Positions 37,581-45,528 of a stretch of DNA of 64,000 nucleotides are shown here, piece after piece (position 1 is the first letter of the stretch; every line of letters begins with the position of its first letter). The stretch lies in contig CANLCX010000002.1 in the NCBI GenBank assembly GCA_947489315.1, forward strand, positions 496,001 to 560,000, in the 5' to 3' direction. The position numbers and the translations under genes were made by a program. The notes below the pieces were generated by a model. The model had not been told where the DNA came from and made no database searches. It saw only the letters and a program-made list of their open reading frames with translations. Source of the DNA: an uncultured Sphingomonadaceae bacterium. Lineage in GTDB: Bacteria; Pseudomonadota; Alphaproteobacteria; Sphingomonadales; Sphingomonadaceae.

Positions 37581-38708
37581 TTAGTTGGGTGTCCCTGGCT
37601 GAGTAGAAGCGGCATGACCGGAACTTCCTCGTACCAGTCCAGCAACCAAACCGAACAGGCTGGTATGATTAGCGCGATAGTAGGTCGAGCCCTTTGGGAC
37701 AGCTTCTGCAATGCGGCGATGTGCCTCACCCAGCGCGTGATAAGGAACACCGGGCAGCAAATGGTGCAGCGCATGATAACGCAGGCCCACGGGTGCCCAC
37801 AATGCTGGTAGAAGGCCTGGTGGCGGAACATTGACGCTGTCGAGATATTGTTCTGTCACACTCATGACGTCACCGTCATTTTCCCACAAATGAGCGACCA
37901 GCGTCCGAATCTGATTGAGCACAACGGAACCCGCTGCAATCGCAACTGCGATCAGAAATGCTTTCATTGGCAGAAATCCAGTCGCTACTGCGACCAGCAA
38001 ACCGATCGCCCAGATACTGGCTGCGATTTCCTGAGCATACCATTGCCGCTTAAACTCTCCTTCAGGTGAGCGACGCCGAAACTCGGGGTTTATAACCAAT
38101 CCAGAATAGCGCTCCACTACAAGCTTCCGCAGTGGTGGGATAACCGCAGATAGTGGCGCAAGCAACGCGTAACGGATAAACAATCCAATTGGCGCCAATG
38201 CCGATACCAACACGAAAAGCGGCACCGTATAAGGCTTCATGAGGGCCAACGGCAGATATTCTGGATCTTCGATCGTGCCATAGCGCTTCCGCATGTGATG
38301 AAGGTTATGGACACCTTCATACATAAATGATGGCAACAATAGCGGCACCCCGATCAACGCATTCCAAGCGAAGTGGAAACCCGGCATGGATCCGCGCCGA
38401 ATATGGGTCAACTCATGAATGAAGCTCCCCGCACGATAGAGCGCGAGAACCGAAATAATCGCGGCCAGAACCGCCAAGCCATTGTTTTCAACCATGATCG
38501 CAGCGACCATTGCGCCATATCCAATCACGGTAGAAGCGAGCAAATCCGACCAATAAATAACTGGACGTACGGCGTTGAGGTCTCGTGTGACCTTTGCCGC
38601 CGTGCGGATTAACTCATTGTCATCAAAGGGTTGAGCTTTTGCGGCATCAGCAGCAAAACTATCCGTCGACATGGTGGCATCTGATGCCTGGGGAAGAGAA
38701 TGTTGCAT
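37581..38708 (-). CDS. Membrane fatty-acid desaturase family protein
   Basis: A 375-residue membrane di-iron desaturase. The three histidine boxes are HELTH (about residue 97), HNLHH (about 134) and HALHH (about 312), surrounded by four hydrophobic stretches. AGGAA lies upstream of the ATG at 38708. It converges with lptG (2-base gap) and diverges from the ceramide-synthase-like gene. Desaturation of an acyl chain or long-chain base of a sphingolipid is plausible, since sphingomonad long-chain bases carry unsaturated or cyclopropane groups. General phospholipid desaturation or carotenoid hydroxylation are alternatives. Confidence 0.88.
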   Translation of the reverse strand: MQHSLPQASDATMSTDSFAADAAKAQPFDDNELIRTAAKVTRDLNAVRPVIYWSDLLASTVIGYGAMVAAIMVENNGLAVLAAIISVLALYRAGSFIHELTHIRRGSMPGFHFAWNALIGVPLLLPSFMYEGVHNLHHMRKRYGTIEDPEYLPLALMKPYTVPLFVLVSALAPIGLFIRYALLAPLSAVIPPLRKLVVERYSGLVINPEFRRRSPEGEFKRQWYAQEIAASIWAIGLLVAVATGFLPMKAFLIAVAIAAGSVVLNQIRTLVAHLWENDGDVMSVTEQYLDSVNVPPPGLLPALWAPVGLRYHALHHLLPGVPYHALGEAHRRIAEAVPKGSTYYRANHTSLFGLVAGLVRGSSGHAASTQPGTPN

Positions 38709-38862
38709 AAGTTCCTGTCTTCGTAATCTGGTGCCTACAGCAAGACATCATGGCGAGATGATGGCATTGCTATGGTTTCTTGCGCTAACCCGCAGCACCG
38801 CCGCGACGGGCTCCAATGCTTGACATCTTGGCCTGATTAACGCCACAGAATGAAAAAGCTAA

Positions 38863-38893
38863 GTGCAAATAACCACTTAAAAGGTGCAAATAA
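38863..38893. promoter_or_regulatory. Direct repeat GTGCAAATAA x2 at the start of the ceramide-synthase-like gene
   Basis: The 10-base sequence is at 38863-38872 and again at 38884-38893, a 21-base period (two helical turns). The second copy contains the GTG used as the start codon. It lies in the 175-base divergent region between the desaturase and the acyltransferase, so it might be an operator for both. Confidence 0.35.
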
Positions 38894-40053
38894 TTACAGT
38901 GTCTTCTGATATAATCATAAAACCGGTCACCACCAAGGCCCAGCTAAAGAGTTTCGTGGAACTAGCCTATCATTTATACGCAAGCGACCTCCATTGGGTC
39001 CCGCCGCTAAAATCAGAAGTTTATGCGCTGCTCAATCCTAAGAAAAATCCTTTCTTTGAACATGCTACAATGCAACTCTTTCTGGCTGAGAAAAATGGCA
39101 AGACGGTGGGTCGGATTAGCGCACATATTGATCATCTGGCACTGGAACAGCCGGCGGAAAAAGGCTTGGGGCCCGGTACGGGCAGTTGGGGGTTGTTAGA
39201 AGCCGACAATGAAGCGATCATGACGACGTTGATTGATGCAGCTGAAAAATGGCTAAAAGAGCAAGGCATGCATCGCGTAATTGCACCACTGAGCCTATCC
39301 GTCTGGGACGAACCGGGCCTATTAACCACCGGCCATGATCATAGTCCGACGGTAATGATGGGGCATCACAAGCCAGAATATCAGGGCTGGATTGAGAGTG
39401 ACGGATATACAAGCGTTAAAGAGCTCATTACCTATGATTTGCGTATAGATAACGGCTTACCACCACTAATCGACAGGATCGTCAAATCCGGCGAACGCAG
39501 CAGCAAGCTCAAGATACGCAAGGTCGATAAGTCGCATTTTGACCGCGATGCCAAAATCATCATGGATATTCTCAATGATGCGTGGTCGGACAATTGGGGC
39601 TTTGTTCCGCTGACGGATAGCGAGATTGACCATGTTGGTGTGAAGTTGAAACCGATTGTCTATGAAGACCTGATCATGATCGCAGAGCTGGAAGGCAAAC
39701 CTGTAGCTTTTTTGATGACACTGCCCGATCTCAATGACCGTACCAAGGGTATGAAGGGCAGTTTGCTGCCGTTTAACTGGGCAAAACTGCTCTGGTGGCT
39801 GAAATTTCCCAAATCTCGGACCATGCGCGTGCCGCTCATGGGCGTGGTAAAGGAATTGCAAAACAGCCGGATGGCCAGCCAGATGGCCTTTATGATGATC
39901 GAATATATCCGCCGGGAAGCGGTTGCAAAATATGGTGCAACGCGAGGCGAACTCGGCTGGGTTTTGGAAGATAACCAAGGAATGGTCGCTATCGCCGATG
40001 CCATCGAATCCAAGGTAAACAGGGTTTATACGCTTTACGAAAAGGCGATCTAA
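38884..40053 (+). CDS. Bacterial ceramide synthase (bCerS)-like N-acyltransferase, GNAT fold
   Basis: A 389-residue soluble or membrane-associated protein. It opens with VTTKAQLKSFVELAYHLYA, then LHWVPPLKSEVYALLNPKKNPFFEHA and VGRISAHIDHLAL, a combination typical of the family annotated as dATP pyrophosphohydrolase/GNAT and shown in Caulobacter to contain bacterial ceramide synthase. The C-terminal half has the GNAT-like GELGWVLEDNQGMVAIADAIE and a closing KVNRVYTLYEK. It would N-acylate the amino group of 3-ketosphinganine or sphinganine. GTG at 38884 starts it; GTG at 38899 is an alternative. Eukaryotic ceramide synthases are unrelated. Confidence 0.8.
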   Translation: MQIITVSSDIIIKPVTTKAQLKSFVELAYHLYASDLHWVPPLKSEVYALLNPKKNPFFEHATMQLFLAEKNGKTVGRISAHIDHLALEQPAEKGLGPGTGSWGLLEADNEAIMTTLIDAAEKWLKEQGMHRVIAPLSLSVWDEPGLLTTGHDHSPTVMMGHHKPEYQGWIESDGYTSVKELITYDLRIDNGLPPLIDRIVKSGERSSKLKIRKVDKSHFDRDAKIIMDILNDAWSDNWGFVPLTDSEIDHVGVKLKPIVYEDLIMIAELEGKPVAFLMTLPDLNDRTKGMKGSLLPFNWAKLLWWLKFPKSRTMRVPLMGVVKELQNSRMASQMAFMMIEYIRREAVAKYGATRGELGWVLEDNQGMVAIADAIESKVNRVYTLYEKAI

Positions 40054-40136
40054 ACAGGGCTGTTCATCCCTCTTTCAGAGGCATCACATTAAACATTCAA
40101 GCAATTCTCCCCAGAGCTTATTTGCGAGAAATTGAC

Positions 40137-41288
40137 ATGATTGGTACCAGCCTGTTCCGCGCCATTCTTGCTGCCATACTGGTTACCCTGCCGATACATA
40201 TTTTGGTTGCGAAATCGGCAAAATGCTCTGCTGATATGCCATATATCGGGCCAGCACCGATTTCTGTGGCTCTGCCAAAAGTCGGCTCATTGCCAACAAA
40301 ACAAGCAATGACAAACCCAGAATCCTTGTCAGTTTTATTTGCCGATATGTTCACCAAATCCAAAGCTGCCAGTATGACCGTCGCCCTTGCTGATCACAGC
40401 GGACCGATATGGACAGAAACACAAGGCTTGGAGGGTCCCGAAAAGCTGCACTATTGGGCCAGTGTCGGAAAAACCTTCACCGCCGTCGTCATCATGCAGT
40501 TGGTCGCAGACGAGCGGCTGTCGCTTGATGACAAGCTATCAAACTGGATCGACGGCGTCCCCAATGGCGATTTGATCACGATCAAAATGCTGCTCGACCA
40601 TAGTTCAGGCCTCTACAGCACCAATGAAGATCCGGCGGTGGTCAAAAACAATCGCGGACCGCTTAGCTTGCAAGACAATATCAAAATCCTCAAAAAGCAT
40701 GGCCCACTATTTTGTCCGGGGCAATATTGGCGTTACTCCAACACAGGCTATTTTTTTCTGGGTGAAATTGCGGAACGGATTTACGGACAGCCTTTGCCCC
40801 AGATCATCAAAGCCCAGATTATCGACAAAATCGGCCTTAGAAACACCCGCATGCTAGTGGTTGGCGAGGATGTGTCCGATGTTGCTAAGCCGCAGCCAAG
40901 CGACGACCAGAAATCCGACGTCCGGACACCCGGCCCCGCCGGACCGATAGCGGCGACATCAGCGGACATGATCCAGTTCTGGCGCGCTTTTCTGAACGGT
41001 GAATTGGTTGCCCAAGAAACACGCGACCAAATGTTTGCAACGCTCTATCCGATGTTTGATAAAAGCACCTATTACGGCCTCGGAGTTATGGCGATGCAAG
41101 CGCCCGGGCCTGACGTCAAACCCACGATATGGATTGGCCATGCTGGCGGCATGCCGGGAGTTAAGGCTTTTGTGATGATCGATCCCGTGTCCCGGCAATA
41201 TGGATCCGTTGCCCTGACCGGCGACGGCCCAGCCGCCGCGGTGGTCTATAATATGCTGCAAGAATGGCAGAAAAGCGATGCTCCCTAA
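40137..41288 (+). CDS. Beta-lactamase-fold serine hydrolase, secreted
   Basis: A 383-residue class C beta-lactamase/PBP-like hydrolase. A signal peptide (FRAILAAILVTLPIHILVA) starts at ATG 40137. The motifs are ASVGK (SxxK), YSNTG (YxN) and HAGGMPG (HxG). The enzyme probably acts in the periplasm as an esterase, a peptidase or a peptidoglycan carboxypeptidase-like protein. It is about 80 bases downstream of the ceramide-synthase-like gene and may share its transcript, but nothing ties it to lipid metabolism. It is not closely similar to the homologue at 4530. Confidence 0.88.
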   Translation: MIGTSLFRAILAAILVTLPIHILVAKSAKCSADMPYIGPAPISVALPKVGSLPTKQAMTNPESLSVLFADMFTKSKAASMTVALADHSGPIWTETQGLEGPEKLHYWASVGKTFTAVVIMQLVADERLSLDDKLSNWIDGVPNGDLITIKMLLDHSSGLYSTNEDPAVVKNNRGPLSLQDNIKILKKHGPLFCPGQYWRYSNTGYFFLGEIAERIYGQPLPQIIKAQIIDKIGLRNTRMLVVGEDVSDVAKPQPSDDQKSDVRTPGPAGPIAATSADMIQFWRAFLNGELVAQETRDQMFATLYPMFDKSTYYGLGVMAMQAPGPDVKPTIWIGHAGGMPGVKAFVMIDPVSRQYGSVALTGDGPAAAVVYNMLQEWQKSDAP

Positions 41289-41297
41289 CGAGCAATG

Positions 41298-42111
41298 CTA
41301 ACCGCCCGAGGCAAATCGCTCCGCATCGCTGCGGACTAGCGCGTCAATCCCGCGCATCCATAGGTCATTATGCCCGCCATTTTTTATAGGACGTGCAACC
41401 TTCGGTTCCTGTGCCGCATCAAATAATCTCTGTCCCATGACAAAGGGTATCAGATCGTCATTCGTGCCGTGTATCCAGCTTAGCGGCATATTGATCTGAT
41501 CAATCCGGTCGAGCGAGCGATACCGATCCTTGATCAGCATTTTCGCCGGTAGGATAGAAAATTGCTTCTGAGCCATATCATCCATGCCAGTATAGGCCGC
41601 TTCCAAAATTAGGCCCGATGCTTCGTTACGGGATGCAAGCCAAGTCGCTACGCCAGTGCCAAGAGATTGCGCGGCAATCACAATCCGGTCGGCACTATAG
41701 CCTTCGGCAATCAACCAATCATAATTGGCCTGCGCCGCTGCATAGAAAGCCTCTTCGCTCGGCGCTCCGGGGTTCGCCATAGCCAGGATAACCCACCGCC
41801 AACACGCCCGCGCCGCCTTGCGCCATCGCCTGATATATCGACAGGCGCGGAGCGAGCGAACCGCCATTTCCATGGAAATGAATGACAACAGGTTTTGTTT
41901 TATCCACCGGCGCGCGCCATAGGGATATCAATTCACCAGAACCTTCGGCGGCTATTTTCACGGCATCGAAGCGAGCTTCGGCCAGTTCTTTCTCAGACAG
42001 GATATATTGATCAGGGAAATATAGCAGGCTGCGTTGAAAGCTATAGGCCAGTGCAACGAGCAGCAGGTAGAGCCCCGCAACAACGGCCAAGCTTACCAAT
42101 AACATCCGCAT
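41298..42111 (-). pseudogene. Alpha/beta hydrolase interrupted by a frameshift
   Basis: Two overlapping open frames together form one ABHD13/BAAT-like serine hydrolase. The first (from 42111) has an N-terminal membrane anchor (VSLAVVAGLYLLLVALAYSF) and the oxyanion part IHFHGNGGSL up to GYPGYG. The second frame continues from PGAPSEEAFYAAA, with nucleophile IAAQSLGTGVA, Asp in HGTNDDLIPF and His in NGGHNDL. The two meet near 41770-41778, where one base seems to be missing after GGCTATGGCG. It is either a recent pseudogene or a sequencing error. The ATG overlaps the xth stop by one base. Confidence 0.82.
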
Positions 42112-42899
42112 CAGAGGTTAAGCTCTACCCAGGTCGGCGCATGGTCGCTCGCCTTTTCCCGCCCGCGATGCTCTTTGTCGACACCGCAATGGCGCAGCTG
42201 ATCGGCAGCCAAAGGGCTGAGCAGCAAATGGTCGATCCGGAAACCTTGGTCCCGCTGCCAACCGCCACTACGATAATCCCAATAGGTCCAGATATTACCA
42301 GCCGGATAAGTCACACCCAAAGCATCGGTCCAGCCGTCATGCAGGATACGCTGGTAGGCCTGCCGGCTTTCCGGCTGCATCAGGGCGTCATTTTCCATAG
42401 CCTTGACCGAAAACACGTCATTGTCCCGCGGAATGACATTATAATCACCCGCCAATACGGCAGGAACTTCTTCTTGCCAGATTTCTGCAGCCCGATTGCG
42501 CAAGCGCTTCATCCAGCGGAGCTTGAAATCAAACTTCGGCCCCGGCTGCGGATTACCGTTCGGAAGATAAATACTAGCTACCCGCACCGTCTCGCCATTT
42601 GCACCTTTGACATTCGCCTCAAGATAACGGCTATGCTCATCCTCTGGCTCCCCATCGAGGCCGCGTTTGGTCTCTTCGGGTTGTTGATCGCGGGTTAGGA
42701 TGGCGACCCCGTTAAAGCTTTTTTGGCCGTGCCAAATCGCGCCATAGCCGATTTTTTCAAATTCAGCCGCCGGGAAGCCCTCATCCTGCGTCTTTATTTC
42801 CTGCAAACAAGCAACATCCGGCTTGGTCTCTTCGAGCCATTCCAGCAGGCGCGGAAGACGCGCCTTTATACCATTAATGTTGAAACTGGCTATTCTCAC
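42111..42899 (-). CDS. xth: Exodeoxyribonuclease III
   Basis: A 262-residue exonuclease III/AP endonuclease that repairs abasic sites. The start is GTG at 42899, giving the usual opening VRIASFNINGIKARLPRLL. Catalytic motifs are CLQEIKTQ (metal Glu), IYLPNGNP (Tyr), LAGDYNVIPRDND (Asp/Asn pair) and the C-terminal RIDHLLLS and SDHAPTWVEL. A longer reading frame upstream would overlap erpA. The stop (TGA) overlaps the start of the hydrolase remnant by one base. Confidence 0.94.
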   Translation of the reverse strand: MRIASFNINGIKARLPRLLEWLEETKPDVACLQEIKTQDEGFPAAEFEKIGYGAIWHGQKSFNGVAILTRDQQPEETKRGLDGEPEDEHSRYLEANVKGANGETVRVASIYLPNGNPQPGPKFDFKLRWMKRLRNRAAEIWQEEVPAVLAGDYNVIPRDNDVFSVKAMENDALMQPESRQAYQRILHDGWTDALGVTYPAGNIWTYWDYRSGGWQRDQGFRIDHLLLSPLAADQLRHCGVDKEHRGREKASDHAPTWVELNL

Positions 42900-42910
42900 C
42901 GATGCTGCGA

Positions 42911-43273
42911 TCAGACAGAAAAGCTGGAACCGCAACCACAGCCAGATGCCGCGTTGGGATTGGTCACTTGAAACGCGCTACCGCCGAGGGATTCAACGAA
43001 GTCCACCGCACTTCCGCGGACAAGATCTAAACTGATTTCATCGACGACTAGCGTTACGCCCGATTCCTGAACCGCTATATCATCGGATTCAACTTCCTCG
43101 GCCAAACCAAACCGGTATTGGAAACCGGAACATCCACCGCCCTCTACTGCCAAGCGCAGTATCGCGGGCTTTTCTTGCTTTTCAGCAATAGCGGCCACAC
43201 GTTTGGCAGCGTTAGGGGTCAGAATAATATCCTGACTGGAATCTTGATCGGCAGTTTGAGCTGTCTGGTTCAT
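42911..43273 (-). CDS. erpA: Iron-sulfur cluster insertion protein ErpA
   Basis: A 120-residue A-type carrier that delivers [2Fe-2S] or [4Fe-4S] clusters to apoproteins. The core is ILRLAVEGGGCSGFQYRFGL with the first Cys, and the C-terminal ASGCGCGSSFSV provides the Cys-x-Cys pair. LVVDEISLDLVRGSAVDFVES is typical. I chose ATG at 43273; an upstream GTG at 43297 would add 8 residues. ErpA and IscA/SufA are similar, but the single stand-alone gene and the N-terminal DIILTPNAAKRV favour ErpA. The xth gene follows after 11 bases. Confidence 0.9.
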   Translation of the reverse strand: MNQTAQTADQDSSQDIILTPNAAKRVAAIAEKQEKPAILRLAVEGGGCSGFQYRFGLAEEVESDDIAVQESGVTLVVDEISLDLVRGSAVDFVESLGGSAFQVTNPNAASGCGCGSSFSV

Positions 43274-43352
43274 CTTCTTAAGATAGGGACTGTGCACCAG
43301 AGTGTCAAAAGAAGCTGGGAGAAAATTGCCTAAAAATAAATTCAGGCAAATT

Positions 43353-43393
43353 AAAAAGGGTCGGCAAGCGTTTCAGCGTTACCAACCCCTTTT
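43353..43393 (-). terminator. Probable intrinsic terminator after the M23 peptidase gene
   Basis: On the minus strand AAAAGGGGTTGG pairs imperfectly with CCGACCCTTTTT across a short loop, and the stem is followed by TTTTTAATTT. It lies between the stop of the M23 gene (43436) and the start of erpA (43273), both on the minus strand. Confidence 0.5.
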
Positions 43394-43435
43394 AGCACCC
43401 TCTCCCAAAGGTGTTTCGTACTTTACTACCGTGCG

Positions 43436-44134
43436 CTATTCAGCGGGGCCGCCCAATGCGACACCAGGGGTTGCTTTGTTGGCCAAAAGGAAATCGTTGG
43501 ATTGCATGAATGGAACCGGGTTAACCGCTTCGCCAGCAATGCGTACTTCATAGTGAAGGTGGCTGCCAGTCGAGCGACCGGTTGAGCCCATAAAACCAAT
43601 TAAATCACCGCTTTTCACGCGGGTATTTGCTTTTACATTCAAGCGAGACATGTGCCCGTAGCGGGTCTGGATTTCATTGCCGTGGTTGATTTCAATGTAG
43701 TTGCCATAGCCGCGAACCCATTGAGACCGTCCAACGATACCGTCAGCTGTTGCATAAATAGGGGTGCCTACCGGGCCAGCCATATCGATACCCTTGTGAC
43801 GGGCGCGGCGGCCTTTGAACGGATCGGAGCGGAAGCCATAAGAACTGGTTAGTTTATAATTTTCAACGGGTTTGCGAGAAGGGATCATGAGTTGGACTGG
43901 GGCTTTCTTTCCCTGTCCGGACCAATTGTTGAAAAGAAGCCGAAAAGCGGGGTCTGCTTCACCTAGAATATTTTCAGTGCTCGAACTGCTTTTTAAAGCA
44001 TCTACCGGAAGGCTGCTATCTGCTGCCTCGGCGGCCATCGCTGTCGCTGAAAAAGTCATTGCGGATCCGAAAATCGCTACTGTTGTGATTTTTTTCACAA
44101 CCCTATGAAACAAACCTACTACGCTATCGGTCAT
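43436..44134 (-). CDS. M23 family metallopeptidase (peptidoglycan endopeptidase)
   Basis: A 232-residue secreted LytM/M23 zinc peptidase. The N-terminal signal region is VVKKITTVAIFGSAMTFSATAMAAEA. The catalytic domain runs from about residue 110: RHKGIDMAGPVGTPIYATADGIV (first zinc His and Asp), YGNYIEINHGNEIQTRYGHMSRL and GSHLHYEVRI (HxH). It would cleave peptide cross-links in the cell wall, as in cell separation or growth. Start at 44134 was chosen for the signal peptide; 44173 is possible. No envelope partner such as FtsX is adjacent. Confidence 0.9.
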   Translation of the reverse strand: MTDSVVGLFHRVVKKITTVAIFGSAMTFSATAMAAEAADSSLPVDALKSSSSTENILGEADPAFRLLFNNWSGQGKKAPVQLMIPSRKPVENYKLTSSYGFRSDPFKGRRARHKGIDMAGPVGTPIYATADGIVGRSQWVRGYGNYIEINHGNEIQTRYGHMSRLNVKANTRVKSGDLIGFMGSTGRSTGSHLHYEVRIAGEAVNPVPFMQSNDFLLANKATPGVALGGPAE

Positions 44135-44244
44135 AAACTGATCGAGTCCTGCTACTGCGAACCAACAAAACATATTGGCTCAAAATTTTTGACAGAAATT
44201 CTGCCCCCGTCGTCTGGAGATAGAAGTAGGTTTATTTTAGTTAA

Positions 44245-45054
44245 TTATTCAATACCAAGATAATATTCCTGGGTTAAACCGGCTGCAAGGCGCGCTGAGT
44301 CGTTGAAAGGAGGCTTTAACCCGCCTCTAAAGTGGGTTTTTACCAAGTCCTTCCAGCGCCGATGGGGATCGTTATTTTGCTTTTGACAACACCATTCGAA
44401 CCATTTTGTTCCAAAAAATACGTGATTTATCTCGTCATGATAGATGCGGTTTAGGACCTTCGCTGTGAGTGGATCGCCCTGCGCCTTAAACCGCTCGACC
44501 GTGTCCAGTGTAATATCCAGACCCCGCGCTTCGAGAACCATTGGAACAATGGCCAGCCGTGCAGAAACATCATAAGCGGTTTCTTTTGCGGTATCCCACA
44601 AGCCGTCATGGGCAGGCAAATCACCGTAAAAACTTCCCATTTCGCGCAATCGCCGATCCAGAAGAACGAAATGCATCGCCTCTTCTGCGCCAACACGGAA
44701 CCAGTCATCGGCAAATTCGCTCGGAAATTGCGCTCCAAACCGTCCGATCATATCAAAAGCCAAATCAATCGCGACAAATTCGATGTGCGCCAAAGCGTGG
44801 ATCAGTGCGATGCGTTTGGTCACCGATGTGCCTTTGCCGCGCCGCGGCATCTGTCCTGGCCGCAACAGTTCGGGACGATCAGGACGCGCCGGCACATCTG
44901 GCATTGAGGTTGCAAATTCAGCCTTCAGCCTGCCCTTGCGCCATTCTCGCGTCGCATGCCGTGCCGCCATCACCTTGGCGGCCGGCACCGGCGTCATCAG
45001 GACATTCCTGACAGCTTCGCCCGCCGATGGCATCATGGTCGTTGCAATGTTCAA
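44245..45054 (-). CDS. Ferritin-like DUF455 protein
   Basis: A 269-residue cytosolic protein with a ferritin-like four-helix core. Likely iron ligands appear in IHALAHIEFVAIDL, VGAEEAMHFVLLDRRLREM, PMVLEARGLD and IYHDEINHV, the ExxH pattern of DUF455. The family is related in fold to tRNA hydroxylase MiaE, but its function is unknown. The gene lies 12 bases after bcp on the same strand. That position next to a peroxiredoxin fits oxidative stress or iron handling but does not prove it. Confidence 0.87.
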   Translation of the reverse strand: MNIATTMMPSAGEAVRNVLMTPVPAAKVMAARHATREWRKGRLKAEFATSMPDVPARPDRPELLRPGQMPRRGKGTSVTKRIALIHALAHIEFVAIDLAFDMIGRFGAQFPSEFADDWFRVGAEEAMHFVLLDRRLREMGSFYGDLPAHDGLWDTAKETAYDVSARLAIVPMVLEARGLDITLDTVERFKAQGDPLTAKVLNRIYHDEINHVFFGTKWFEWCCQKQNNDPHRRWKDLVKTHFRGGLKPPFNDSARLAAGLTQEYYLGIE

Positions 45055-45066
45055 ATCATCAACGCC

Positions 45067-45528
45067 TTAAGCGGCTTGTGCCGCTGCCAACACTTCGTCG
45101 GCATGCCCCTTAACCTTCACTTTCGGCCAAGCCTGAAGCACGGTGCCGTCAGCTCCGATCAAGAAAGTCGATCTTATGATGCCCATATAGGTTTTGCCGT
45201 ACATCTTCTTTTCTGCCCATACGCCGATCTTCTCCAAGAACGCGGTGCTTTCATCCGAAGCAATATCGACGGTCAATTCCTGCTTGGTGATGAAATTCTG
45301 TTGACGCTTCGGGCTATCAGCTGACATGCCCAGCACCGCGGTTCCGGCTTTCTCAAATTCTGGCAATAAGGCCGAAAAATCTTTGGATTCTGTCGTGCAT
45401 CCCGGCGTGCTCGCTTTGGGATAGAAAAACAACACCAGTTTCTTGCCTTGATAATTGGACAATTTCACCATACTGCCATCAGGCGCGGTCAATTCCATAT
45501 CCGGCAGTTTGTCACCAACTTCGATCAT
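45067..45528 (-). CDS. bcp: Thioredoxin-dependent peroxiredoxin (Bcp/PrxQ)
   Basis: A 153-residue atypical peroxiredoxin. The peroxidatic cysteine is in YPKASTPGCTTESKDF, where PxxxTPGCT matches the Bcp consensus, here without a second conserved Cys five residues on, so it works as a 1-Cys type enzyme. It reduces hydroperoxides using thioredoxin. GGAGATATATT precedes the start. The ATG overlaps the glnE stop (ATGA), so it is translated after glnE. Confidence 0.94.
   Translation of the reverse strand: MIEVGDKLPDMELTAPDGSMVKLSNYQGKKLVLFFYPKASTPGCTTESKDFSALLPEFEKAGTAVLGMSADSPKRQQNFITKQELTVDIASDESTAFLEKIGVWAEKKMYGKTYMGIIRSTFLIGADGTVLQAWPKVKVKGHADEVLAAAQAA

Noticed and set aside
41298-42111. Two separate overlapping genes in this stretch
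   Set aside because: The halves join into one hydrolase with all catalytic residues in order, so a single frameshifted gene explains them better.
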